Made by a program: the position numbers and the translations under genes. Shown here in pieces: positions 14,618 to 20,332 of a stretch of DNA of 25,919 bases (position 1 is its first letter; the number at the start of each line of letters is the position of its first letter). This stretch comes from a virus. Where the stretch lies: the IMG/VR virus record IMGVR_UViG_3300036944_000051, positions 1 to 25,919 of that record, one strand, 5' to 3'. Below the pieces are notes generated by a model, which was given only the letters and a program-made list of their open reading frames with translations, searched no databases and was not told the origin of the DNA.

Positions 14618-15233
14618 TTTTTTCTTTCAGTTCGTTAAGTTTCGTAATTTTGCCATCCAGTTCGGTAAGAAACTTTTTGACTTCTTCTTCAAGCATTTGA
14701 ATGTAAGCAGCATCACGGGGAACACGCTTTACAAACAATTGAAGTTCTGTTGGCAACCGTGGGTCAAAAGACACAAAGTCACACCATATCCGACCAGTAC
14801 AAGCCATTTGCCATTGCATCTGGGTGTTGTACTTGCTTGGAACAGTTTGGCTTAACAAAGTTTCAATGTGGGTTGCCGTGTTAGGGCATTTAATTTCTAT
14901 CAAGCCCCAATCACCTATAACCCCGTCAGGAGAAGCGCCAGCATCTCTAATTGTCATGTGAGTAATCATGGCAACTTCATCCACTAAAACGTCAGCATGG
15001 GCTTCATACGCTGCCCTAGCCAATGGTTCGGTTTCAGTACCCCACTGCATAGCTGAATTGCTAAACGATTCGGCTACGGTGTTTGTCATGCGCTCACAGA
15101 CCAACTGAGCCATGTAGTTGTCACGGCTGGTGCTGTAACCTGTCTTTGTCTTGGCGATAACGTCAGCAACACGGCTGGCGGTAACTTTGCCTAACCTTTG
15201 TTGAAACCAAGCATCTGAACCTTGTTCAATCAT
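14601..15233 (-). CDS. YqaJ-family recombination exonuclease
   Basis: Start is ATG 15233 with GGAG upstream; the longer frame to 15356 is spurious because it overlaps two other genes. The 210-residue enzyme shows the YqaJ/lambda-exonuclease-like PD-(D/E)xK fold: QGSDAWFQQRLGKVTAS at the N-terminus, WGTETEPLARAAYE, catalytic SPDG (Asp103) with IEIKCP (Glu113-x-Lys115), and YNTQMQWQM at about 135-143. It degrades one strand of duplex DNA, leaving single strands for annealing by the Erf protein encoded just upstream. It overlaps both neighbours by a few bases, so the genes are expressed together. Confidence 0.93.
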   Translation of the reverse strand: MIEQGSDAWFQQRLGKVTASRVADVIAKTKTGYSTSRDNYMAQLVCERMTNTVAESFSNSAMQWGTETEPLARAAYEAHADVLVDEVAMITHMTIRDAGASPDGVIGDWGLIEIKCPNTATHIETLLSQTVPSKYNTQMQWQMACTGRIWCDFVSFDPRLPTELQLFVKRVPRDAAYIQMLEEEVKKFLTELDGKITKLNELKEKNGSNL

Positions 15234-15411
15234 TTTCTTTCTCCAAAGGAATATCACGCCATTCGCCATATAAAGTAACGCCATTAGCAAGGTCGCCAAA
15301 ACCGTCTTCCCACCATTGCTGAAGGATGCGAGCAGTTTTGCCAATGCCTTCGCCATATTCAGGCGCAGGCACTACTTTTTCAAAAAATCGCAATTTTGAT
15401 GTTGGTGTCAT
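15226..15411 (-). CDS. Small conserved phage protein (GEWRDIP type)
   Basis: The 61-residue product starts by ATGA overlap with the erf stop and ends overlapping the YqaJ start by 8 bases. It contains LRFFEKVV near the N-terminus, then GKTARILQQWWEDGFGD and LYGEWRDIPLEKE. Such Trp-bearing proteins with RVLQQWW and GEWRDVP motifs are frequent between recombination or replication genes in phages. There is no catalytic or membrane motif. A role as accessory or bridging factor of Erf/YqaJ is conceivable because it lies between the two, but this is only inference. Confidence 0.65.
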   Translation of the reverse strand: MTPTSKLRFFEKVVPAPEYGEGIGKTARILQQWWEDGFGDLANGVTLYGEWRDIPLEKEND

Positions 15412-15962
15412 TTCAAGCTCGCCTTCTTTTCATCTTTGACCGCAATAACTTTCTTTTGCCAATTAGCGTCTGTGCCACAAGCCTTGTAAGCGTTCTGATA
15501 AGCAGTCTTTAAAGATGCTTCGTCAGTAGCGTCTTGGATTGCTAACAAATGGTCTGCCATTAAGTTTGAATCAATAGGCGTAGGCGCAGGTCGTGAGGCT
15601 TTGTTGCCATCATCATCTTCAGGCGCAATACCGCAAGCCGCCATCAAGCTGTATCGTCTGGCGTATGTCAGCGCAGAAGCGTAGCCCTGTGGGTCTTTCT
15701 TGACCGCAGGAAAGTGAACAATGCCACATTCCAACATTTCGCCAGATTCGTGAACAAAAACTGTTTCGCACATGATGCCATCGGCGCAGTCATAGTTTTT
15801 TTGAAGCAAAAAGATGCCGTTGTTGTTAAGCGCGTCAATCACAGCTTCAACGCAAGCTGATAGATCAGCATACTTTGAGCGAAAGTGTGGGTTGGTGGAA
15901 GATTTGAGAGCAGGGCCAAAGGCTTTTTGTGCTTTGACCAAAGCGGATGCGATGTTTTTCAT
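15408..15962 (-). CDS. erf: Erf-family single-strand annealing recombinase
   Basis: The 184-residue protein carries the Erf signature: ALVKAQKAFGPALK at the start, NPHFRSKYADLSACVEAV at about 24-41, YASALTYARRYSLMAACGI at 94-112 and EDDDGN at 115-120, then a linker and a C-terminal helical part. Erf proteins form rings on ssDNA and anneal complementary strands in homologous recombination, often to circularise or repair phage DNA. A clear SD (AAGGAA) precedes ATG 15962. Together with the YqaJ exonuclease and SSB-like protein downstream it forms a complete SynExo-type recombination set. Confidence 0.95.
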   Translation of the reverse strand: MKNIASALVKAQKAFGPALKSSTNPHFRSKYADLSACVEAVIDALNNNGIFLLQKNYDCADGIMCETVFVHESGEMLECGIVHFPAVKKDPQGYASALTYARRYSLMAACGIAPEDDDGNKASRPAPTPIDSNLMADHLLAIQDATDEASLKTAYQNAYKACGTDANWQKKVIAVKDEKKASLK

Positions 15963-15971
15963 TTGATTTCC

Positions 15972-16274
15972 TTAAAAAGTGTAGCGTGGGCCACAAGTAA
16001 CTTCGACAACTGTTTCAACTGAGTAGCCAGCAATCTTACGTTTGGCATAGATTGGAATGGCTCGTAAACCAGCAGTCTCACATTGCTTGATGGCATCAAT
16101 TACTTCATTACGACCCATTGATTGAACCCGTGGGTCAACAATCAGTTCTTGATTAGGTTGCTCATAACGAGGCTCTTGACGATGTTCTTGTTTGAGTTCT
16201 TGATAAACAGGTTGTTTTGTTGATGAACAAGCAACCAAAAACAAAGATAAGAAAAGAACGTATTTCATGTTCAT
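15972..16274 (-). CDS. Small phage lipoprotein
   Basis: Two starts are possible: ATG 16274, sharing ATGA with the upstream stop, and ATG 16268, with GGAG at better distance. Either gives a signal sequence with lipobox LVAC followed by a Gln/Glu-rich segment with repeated QE and RY/EP elements (about residues 20-45) and a compact C-terminal domain (VIDAIKQCETAGLRAIPI, VEVTCGPRY). The C-terminal cysteines may form a disulfide. The protein would be anchored in an envelope membrane. It is the second gene of the leftward operon; a role in superinfection exclusion is possible but unproved. Confidence 0.7.
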   Translation of the reverse strand: MNMKYVLFLSLFLVACSSTKQPVYQELKQEHRQEPRYEQPNQELIVDPRVQSMGRNEVIDAIKQCETAGLRAIPIYAKRKIAGYSVETVVEVTCGPRYTF

Positions 16275-16465
16275 GCTCCAAAAACAAGCATTGCCACAAC
16301 AAAGCCTGCGGAAAAGGCATAAACGATGTTGAGATACTTTTCGTAGTCAGGGGTGTGGCTTTCCATCCAATCACCTTGCTGAAGGCGCTGAATGTCTTGT
16401 ACGTTGCTAGGGAACGCCTCTTCAAGAGTGCGTGGAAATGTACGGGTGGTTTCGTTGAGTTTCAT
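16271..16465 (-). CDS. Small phage membrane protein (TRTFPRTLEEAF type)
   Basis: The frame is open further upstream, but ATG 16465 has AGGAA at the proper distance and begins MKLNETTRTFPRTLEEAF, a motif widely seen at the N-terminus of tiny phage proteins. The 64-residue product ends with one transmembrane helix (YAFSAGFVVAMLVFGA). It is the first gene after the leftward promoter, with a leader of about 40 bases. Its N-terminal conserved motif is cytoplasmic or periplasmic depending on orientation. No function is known. Its stop overlaps the lipoprotein start. Confidence 0.75.
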   Translation of the reverse strand: MKLNETTRTFPRTLEEAFPSNVQDIQRLQQGDWMESHTPDYEKYLNIVYAFSAGFVVAMLVFGA

Positions 16466-16513
16466 AAAGTTTCCTAAGTTACCGCTTGCGTTGCGCTTCG
16501 GATTGAAATGAAG

Positions 16514-16541
16514 TGTATAGCAAAATTGACAGGATTTACAA
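16514..16541 (-). promoter_or_regulatory. Leftward early promoter
   Basis: On the minus strand TTGTAA (complement of 16536-16541) and TATACA (complement of 16514-16519) are 16 bases apart; shifting the -10 to TACACT gives 18. It would transcribe the membrane protein, lipoprotein and erf-YqaJ operon. The -35 overlaps a symmetric half-site, consistent with repression. Confidence 0.6.
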
Positions 16542-16567
16542 CAAACAAACAAAAAGATGAACAAGTG

Positions 16568-16596
16568 TTGTATTTTCGTCAATTTTTCTTTACACT
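16568..16596 (+). promoter_or_regulatory. Rightward early promoter, probably leaderless transcript
   Basis: TTGTAT (16568-16573) and TACACT (16591-16596) are separated by 17 bases. Transcription would start about 7 bases after the -10, at or next to ATG 16603, and no SD is visible before that ATG. This suggests a leaderless mRNA for the regulator, comparable to lambda cI from PRM. Confidence 0.6.
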
Positions 16597-16602
16597 ACTT
16601 TC

Positions 16603-16788
16603 ATGGACATTAACAAGATTATCAAGAACGCAGGCTCACAGAGTGAGCTAGCTCGTATTCTGGGCGTAGAACGCAACTCTGTTTGGCTTTGGAAGCGAAA
16701 CGGCGTGATGCCTAAAGCTCGCATCTGGCAGATTCAATTGCACTTCCCAGAACTTTTAAAAGATTTTTTAACCAAGGAGAAACCATGA
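16603..16788 (+). CDS. Cro/CI-like HTH regulator
   Basis: The 61-residue protein is essentially one helix-turn-helix domain. Residues about 12-35 (SQSELARILGVERNSVWLWK) form the recognition unit, with the typical A-x-x-L-G-V turn and W-x-x-x-G after the second helix, close to Cro/YdaS-type regulators. It lacks any cleavable peptidase or dimerisation domain, so it is Cro-like in size. It is first in the rightward operon and faces the leftward genes, so it probably binds the mirrored operator in front of it. There is no SD. Its stop overlaps the start of the 43-aa peptide (ATGA). Confidence 0.85.
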   Translation: MDINKIIKNAGSQSELARILGVERNSVWLWKRNGVMPKARIWQIQLHFPELLKDFLTKEKP

Positions 16789-16916
16789 AAAAAGCAATCG
16801 TAGCAATCGCAATGTTGGTAGCTTACACAGCGGCTATGGCATCTTGCCCAACTTACGCCCCTTATCGTTGTGTTGTGCTGATGAACGGCAAGCAAATGTG
16901 TGGATGCGGCTACTAA
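16785..16916 (+). CDS. 43-aa secreted Cys-rich peptide
   Basis: ATG 16785 lies in an ATGA overlap with the regulator and has a strong AAGGAGA five bases upstream. Residues 1-19 form a signal peptide (MKKAIVAIAMLVAYTAAMA), with likely cleavage after AMA. The mature part is only about 24 residues (SCPTYAPYRCVVLMNGKQ then MCGCGY) with four cysteines, so it should form disulfides in the periplasm. The same CP-x2-APY-x-C...NGK-x-x-CGCG pattern recurs in short phage and Betaproteobacterial peptides. It may act on the envelope or on superinfecting phage. Its function is unknown. Confidence 0.75.
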   Translation: MKKAIVAIAMLVAYTAAMASCPTYAPYRCVVLMNGKQMCGCGY

Positions 16917-17224
16917 TGAGTTACGCAGACCTAGAAATGAAGGTTGTGCAGTGGGGGGAGAAGCGCGGCATTGTGCAGAACTCCAACCCACTTGCTCAGG
17001 CTATCAAGACCCAAGAAGAACTAGACGAACTAGTTGATGCGTTGCGTAATGACGACAAGGCGGCTATTGCAGACGCTTATGGCGACATTCTGGTGACTCT
17101 CATCATGGGTTGTGCCATTGCTGACCTTGACCTTGTGTCGTGCTTGGAAGGCGCTTACAACGAAATCAAAGACCGCAAGGGTTATCTGAACGCTGATGGC
17201 TTGTTCATTAAAGAAGTGTGTTAA
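16916..17224 (+). CDS. MazG-like nucleotide pyrophosphohydrolase
   Basis: Start is ATG 16916, overlapping the TAA of the peptide gene; the longer frame from 16844 runs through that gene and is rejected. The 102-residue protein is all-alpha with the metal-binding pattern QEELDELVDAL (Glu35, Glu38) and DAYGDILVTL (Asp53, Asp57), characteristic of MazG/all-alpha NTP pyrophosphatases. The C-terminal AYNEIKDRKGYLNADGLFIK is also typical of phage MazG. The enzyme hydrolyses (d)NTPs to monophosphates and may alter nucleotide pools or host alarmone levels during infection. Confidence 0.88.
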   Translation: MSYADLEMKVVQWGEKRGIVQNSNPLAQAIKTQEELDELVDALRNDDKAAIADAYGDILVTLIMGCAIADLDLVSCLEGAYNEIKDRKGYLNADGLFIKEVC

Positions 17225-17240
17225 ACTAAATTTTTAAATC

Positions 17241-17350
17241 GCTGGGGAGCGATAATCTAGTAAGCCCACAAGGGCAGTCTGCATCGTACTAGCGGTGTCT
17301 CCCCACGGCGCAAGCCGAGACTGTCCCTGTGGGCTTTTTTGCTGGGGAGC
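17241..17350 (+). ncRNA. Unclassified structured RNA / attenuator-like element
   Basis: This segment between mazG and the second HNH gene has several helices: TGGGGAG (17243-17249) with CTCCCCA (17299-17305); CTAGTA (17257-17262) with TACTAG (17287-17292); CGGC-GCAA-GCCG (17306-17317), a GNRA-capped hairpin; and the terminator stem at 17262-17336. The first two helices cross the terminator stem, so they form either a pseudoknot or an alternative antiterminating fold. It is bounded by direct repeats GCTGGGGAGC at 17241-17250 and 17341-17350, exactly 100 bases apart; the second copy provides the SD of the HNH gene. I could not match it to a known riboswitch or ribozyme. Confidence 0.5.
17262..17340 (+). 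terminator. Rho-independent terminator with long stem
   Basis: AAGCCCACA (17262-17270) pairs perfectly with TGTGGGCTT (17328-17336) and the stem continues for nine more pairs to 17280/17318 with one A-C mismatch and one G-U, giving 19 positions. Six T residues (17335-17340) follow at the 3' side. The 37-base loop itself holds a GCAA tetraloop hairpin. It would end transcripts from the rightward early promoter after mazG unless antitermination occurs. Confidence 0.8.
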
Positions 17351-17353
17351 AAA

Positions 17354-17845
17354 ATGAAGTACAGACGAGAATTACCTACTCAAGACAGGTTGAAACAACT
17401 CTTTGATTACAAAGATGGATTTTTGTTGAACAAAAAACAACGTGGCAAATCTAAAAAAGGCGAGCCAATTGGATTTGTTAACTTTTACGGATACAGGGTA
17501 TCAAGAGTGGACATGGAAAAATTTTATGTTCATAGATTGATATGGGTATTTCATAACGGTTCATTGAATGACCTTGATGTTGACCACATTGATGGGAATC
17601 GTGATAACAACAAGATTCAAAATTTGAGACTTGTAAATAGTCAAAAAAACAATCAAAACATTAGGCAAGCTAGAAAAACAAATGCTCTTGGAGTTCTTGG
17701 CGTAAGCATGAAATTTGGAAAATTTTGCGCTCAGATTTCGTTTAACAGAAAAGTAAAACATCTTGGATTGTTTAATACTGTAGAAGAAGCACATCAAGCC
17801 TACCTTGAAGCAAAAAGAAAAATTCACGAAGGATGCTTGATATGA
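17354..17845 (+). CDS. HNH-AP2 homing endonuclease 2
   Basis: Start is ATG 17354 with GGGGAG as SD; the 163-residue product has the HNH_3 core YVHRLIWVF (His60), DVDHIDGNRDNN (Asp77-His78), NLRLVNSQKNN (Asn90) and an AP2-like C-terminal half (LGVLGVSMKFGKFCAQI, KHLGLFNTVEEAHQAY). All expected HNH positions are present, so it looks active. It lies downstream of the structured terminator and is joined to the replication gene by ATGA. It is AT-richer in look than its neighbours, compatible with recent arrival. Paralogues are at 7106 and 23042. Confidence 0.9.
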   Translation: MKYRRELPTQDRLKQLFDYKDGFLLNKKQRGKSKKGEPIGFVNFYGYRVSRVDMEKFYVHRLIWVFHNGSLNDLDVDHIDGNRDNNKIQNLRLVNSQKNNQNIRQARKTNALGVLGVSMKFGKFCAQISFNRKVKHLGLFNTVEEAHQAYLEAKRKIHEGCLI

Positions 17846-18666
17846 AACGCCCATCATTTCAGTTTTACCCAAGCGATTGGTTGCGTGACACTGCTTTGCG
17901 CTCTTGTTCAACAGGTGCGCGTGGTTTGTGGATGGACATGATTTGCTTTATGCACGAAGGTTCACCTTACGGACACTTAAAGGTTGGCGATAAGGTTATC
18001 CTTCCTTCAAACCTTGCCCGTATGGTTGGGGATAGTGCAGACGTTGTTGCTGATTGGCTTTTGGAACTTTCACAGGCTGGTGTGTATGAAACAACTGACG
18101 AAGGTGTGATTTACTCAAAACGCATGATTCGTGATGAAAACCTACGCCAGATAAGGGCTGCGGGCGGTTCTAAGGGTGGAAACCCTGCTTTGATGGATAA
18201 GGTTAAGGTTAACCTTGAGGATAAGCAAAAACCAACCCCTTCATCTACATCTTCTTCTTCATCTCCATCTAAAAAAGAAAAGGTCGCTGACGCTCTTGTT
18301 TTGCCAGATTGGATGCCATTGGAAACTTGGGAAGCGTTTTTGGCTATGCGTAAGCGAATCAAGAAGCCACCTACTGATTACGCAATGAAGTTGCTTGTTG
18401 ATAAATTGGCAAGATTTAAGGCGAATGGGCAAAACATTCAGGCTGTCCTTGAGAAATCAATTACAAGTAGCTGGCAAGATGTTTTTGAGATTCACGAAAA
18501 ACAACAGTTTGCCAACAAATACGATGTGGCTCACGTTACAACGCCACCACCGCCAAACCAAGACGCTGCGTTGCGAAAGATTGAGGAAGACCGAAAGAAG
18601 GCTGTGCCACCATCTTTGGAGACATTGGCTAAATTGGCAGAGTTGCGTAAAGGTGTGCAAGCATGA
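17842..18666 (+). CDS. Replisome-organiser-like replication protein
   Basis: Start is ATG 17842 (ATGA with the HNH stop); an in-frame ATG at 17833 is also possible. The 274-residue product opens MKRPSFQFYPSDWLRDTAL, with residues 1-110 forming a DUF1376-like winged domain seen in phage replication initiators. Residues 131-145 are a Ser/Pro linker (CT-rich tract in DNA). The C-terminal domain (about 155-217) contains PDWMPLETWEAFLAMRKRI, KLLVDKLARFKANGQNIQ and SWQDVFEI, the usual C-terminal module of phage O-like/replisome organiser proteins that recruit the host helicase. It probably binds the phage origin. No origin repeats were found within it. Confidence 0.8.
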   Translation: MKRPSFQFYPSDWLRDTALRSCSTGARGLWMDMICFMHEGSPYGHLKVGDKVILPSNLARMVGDSADVVADWLLELSQAGVYETTDEGVIYSKRMIRDENLRQIRAAGGSKGGNPALMDKVKVNLEDKQKPTPSSTSSSSSPSKKEKVADALVLPDWMPLETWEAFLAMRKRIKKPPTDYAMKLLVDKLARFKANGQNIQAVLEKSITSSWQDVFEIHEKQQFANKYDVAHVTTPPPPNQDAALRKIEEDRKKAVPPSLETLAKLAELRKGVQA

Positions 18667-19397
18667 GAATCGTATGTTGGTTTAGCTGCGGAGCCGCAAG
18701 CGCAGTCGCTACAAAACTTGCCATTGCTGAAAATGCTGGCAAATTGCCTTTAATCATTGCTTACACCGAGGTGGCAGAAGAACACCCAGACAACAAGCGA
18801 TTTTTGAAAGATTGTGAGACTTGGTTTGGTCAAGAAATTCAAATCTTGCGAAATGACTTTTACGAAGGCTCAATTTATCGGGTGTTTGAAAAAAATTACA
18901 TCCGAACTCCAAAAGGCGCACCATGCACAAGAGCATTGAAAAAACAGGTTCGTCAGCGTTTTGAGGAAGCTACCGACCGCCAAGTGTTTGGCTACACGGC
19001 TGAAGAACAAGCGCGTTTAGACCGATTTATTGACGCAAACAACGATGTAAACATTTGGACACCGCTGATTGATAAGGGTTTGTCAAAAGAAGATTGCTTG
19101 GCTATGTTGCGAAATGCCAACATTGAATTGCCAGAAATGTATCGCCTTGGCTATCACAACAACAACTGCATTGGTTGCGTCAAAGGTGGCATGGGGTACT
19201 GGAACAAGATTAAGGTGGACTTTCCTGAACACTTTGACCGCATGGCTAAGTTGGAGCGTTTTAAGGGTCAGACAGTGTTTAAAGACCGTTACCTTGACGA
19301 ACTAAAACCTACCGATGGGCATTACCCAACCGAGCAAAACATTGAATGTTCTATCTTTTGCCAAATGGCAGAGGAAGATTACAGGGGAGAAAAATGA
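18663..19397 (+). CDS. PAPS-reductase-like PP-loop protein
   Basis: The 244-residue protein overlaps the replication gene by ATGA. FSCGAASAVATKLA (residues 7-20) is the PP-loop that binds the phosphates of ATP or PAPS; IIAYTEVAEEHPDNKRF follows in the next strand, and GAPCTRALKK (85-94) is the common substrate segment. The C-terminal half has NNNCIGCVKGGMGYW (Cys169, Cys172) and ECSIFC (Cys229, Cys233), a four-Cys set that may hold zinc or an Fe-S cluster. Phage members are called PAPS reductase, but the reaction is unknown; the superfamily also includes sulfur-transfer enzymes acting on nucleic acids. Its stop shares ATGA with the methyltransferase start. Confidence 0.85.
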   Translation: MRIVCWFSCGAASAVATKLAIAENAGKLPLIIAYTEVAEEHPDNKRFLKDCETWFGQEIQILRNDFYEGSIYRVFEKNYIRTPKGAPCTRALKKQVRQRFEEATDRQVFGYTAEEQARLDRFIDANNDVNIWTPLIDKGLSKEDCLAMLRNANIELPEMYRLGYHNNNCIGCVKGGMGYWNKIKVDFPEHFDRMAKLERFKGQTVFKDRYLDELKPTDGHYPTEQNIECSIFCQMAEEDYRGEK

Positions 19398-20332
19398 ATG
19401 AGTTGGCTTTATTCGCAGGCGCTGGTGGGGGAATACTTGGGGGAAAACTTCTCGGATGGCGAACAGTCTGCGCCGTTGAATGGGAACCTTATCCAGCAAG
19501 CGTATTGTGCGCCCGACAAAATGACGGGCTTCTCCCGCCTTTCCCGATTTGGGATGACGTACAAACCTTTGACGGAAAGCCGTGGTCAGGAATTGTTGAC
19601 GTTGTATCTGGCGGATTTCCATGCCAAGACATTAGCGCAGCAGGAAAAGGCGCAGGAATTGACGGAGAACGAAGCGGAATGTGGGGAGAAATGGCGCGCA
19701 TCATTCACGAAGTACGACCCAGATTCGTGTTCGTGGAAAACTCACCAATGCTCACTTCTAGGGGACTTGGACGAGTTCTTGGAGACTTGGCCGCAATGGG
19801 GTTTGATGCGAGATGGGGAGTGTTGGGAGCAGCGGATGTTGGAGCAAACCATCAGAGGGACAGAATTTGGATTGTCGGAACAAACTTGGCCAACACCAGA
19901 TGCCAATTGCGGTCAACGGGGAACACAGCCAAATTGGACACCAAAACGCAAATCTGGACAGCAAGCGCAATACACAATCAACCAAGCGGTCAGAGACAGA
20001 CAGACATGGCCCACACCCAGGAGTTGTTCGGCAATGGCAGCAACGATAACGCCAGAATCAGCATGGAACGAGAAACGCAATCCAAATTTGGAAACGATTG
20101 TGGGCAGAGTTCAATTTCCAACACCAACGGCACACAATGCCAAGGAGTGCAACAGCCCAAGCGAACAGAACAGGAATACGCCTACGCTAGCAACTCACGC
20201 TGGTGGCAAGCTGAACCCGATGTGGGTCGAATGGCTGATGGGGTGGCCGCTGGCGTGGACAGACTTAAAGCCATTGGAAATGGACAAGTACCACTGTGTG
20301 CAGCAACAGCTTGGAGAATCCTAAGTCAATGA
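19394..20332 (+). CDS. C5 cytosine DNA methyltransferase
   Basis: Start ATG 19394, in ATGA overlap with the PP-loop gene, gives 312 residues. Motif I is LFAGAGGGILGG (6-17), motif IV GGFPCQDIS with catalytic Cys77, motif VI FVENS (113-117), motif VIII QRDRIW (154-159), and the C-terminal motif IX/X region is RLKAIGNGQVPLCAATA. The target-recognition region between about 165 and 270 is Asn/Gln/Thr-rich and weakly structured. The enzyme methylates cytosine-C5, likely protecting phage DNA from restriction. No cognate endonuclease is adjacent. Almost its entire length is covered by another open frame (19398-20324), discussed separately. Confidence 0.93.
   Translation: MNELALFAGAGGGILGGKLLGWRTVCAVEWEPYPASVLCARQNDGLLPPFPIWDDVQTFDGKPWSGIVDVVSGGFPCQDISAAGKGAGIDGERSGMWGEMARIIHEVRPRFVFVENSPMLTSRGLGRVLGDLAAMGFDARWGVLGAADVGANHQRDRIWIVGTNLANTRCQLRSTGNTAKLDTKTQIWTASAIHNQPSGQRQTDMAHTQELFGNGSNDNARISMERETQSKFGNDCGQSSISNTNGTQCQGVQQPKRTEQEYAYASNSRWWQAEPDVGRMADGVAAGVDRLKAIGNGQVPLCAATAWRILSQ
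19398..20324 (+). CDS. Trp-rich protein encoded in overlapping frame of the methyltransferase
   Basis: ATG 19398 is 4 bases after the methyltransferase ATG and both can use the same AGGGGAG. The frame stays open for 308 codons, ending 8 bases before the methyltransferase stop. The protein is not a typical shadow: it starts MSWLYSQALVGEYLGENF, contains LSRFGMTYKPLTESRGQELL, SFTKYDPDSCSWKTHQCSLL and ETWPQWGLMRDGECW, three W/F-PTP motifs and NPMWVEWLMGWPLAWTDL near the C-terminus. I recall the same motif series in phage proteins annotated as methyltransferase-associated or hypothetical. It may be a real overprinted gene, perhaps a partner of the methyltransferase; a conserved shadow frame is the alternative. 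Confidence 0.6.
   Translation: MSWLYSQALVGEYLGENFSDGEQSAPLNGNLIQQAYCAPDKMTGFSRLSRFGMTYKPLTESRGQELLTLYLADFHAKTLAQQEKAQELTENEAECGEKWRASFTKYDPDSCSWKTHQCSLLGDLDEFLETWPQWGLMRDGECWEQRMLEQTIRGTEFGLSEQTWPTPDANCGQRGTQPNWTPKRKSGQQAQYTINQAVRDRQTWPTPRSCSAMAATITPESAWNEKRNPNLETIVGRVQFPTPTAHNAKECNSPSEQNRNTPTLATHAGGKLNPMWVEWLMGWPLAWTDLKPLEMDKYHCVQQQLGES

Larger units (their letters stand above)
16505..16602. promoter_or_regulatory. Divergent control region with mirrored operator arms
   Basis: Left arm 16505-16543 and right arm 16566-16602 are near reverse complements around a 22-base centre. Exact matches are TACAACA (16537-16543) with TGTTGTA (16566-16572) and AAAATTGAC (16522-16530) with GTCAATTTT (16578-16586); the -10 regions also agree (ACACT). 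Both dyads share a centre near 16554. Each arm contains one outward promoter, so a dimeric regulator from the adjacent Cro/CI-like gene could repress both. Confidence 0.7.

Noticed and set aside
15234-15356. N-terminal extension of YqaJ
   Set aside because: It overlaps the small GEWRDIP gene almost fully; ATG 15233 has an SD and the family N-terminus.
16844-16915. N-terminal extension of the MazG-like protein
   Set aside because: It covers the 43-aa secreted peptide gene in another frame; ATG 16916 couples to the peptide stop and fits MazG length.
17561-17911. 116-codon minus-strand frame
   Set aside because: Antisense to the second HNH gene and the start of the replication gene; no motif or SD.
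18225-18275. Simple CT-rich repeat as origin or microsatellite
   Set aside because: It encodes the Ser/Pro linker of the replication protein; no iteron array or AT-rich unwinding region is visible nearby.
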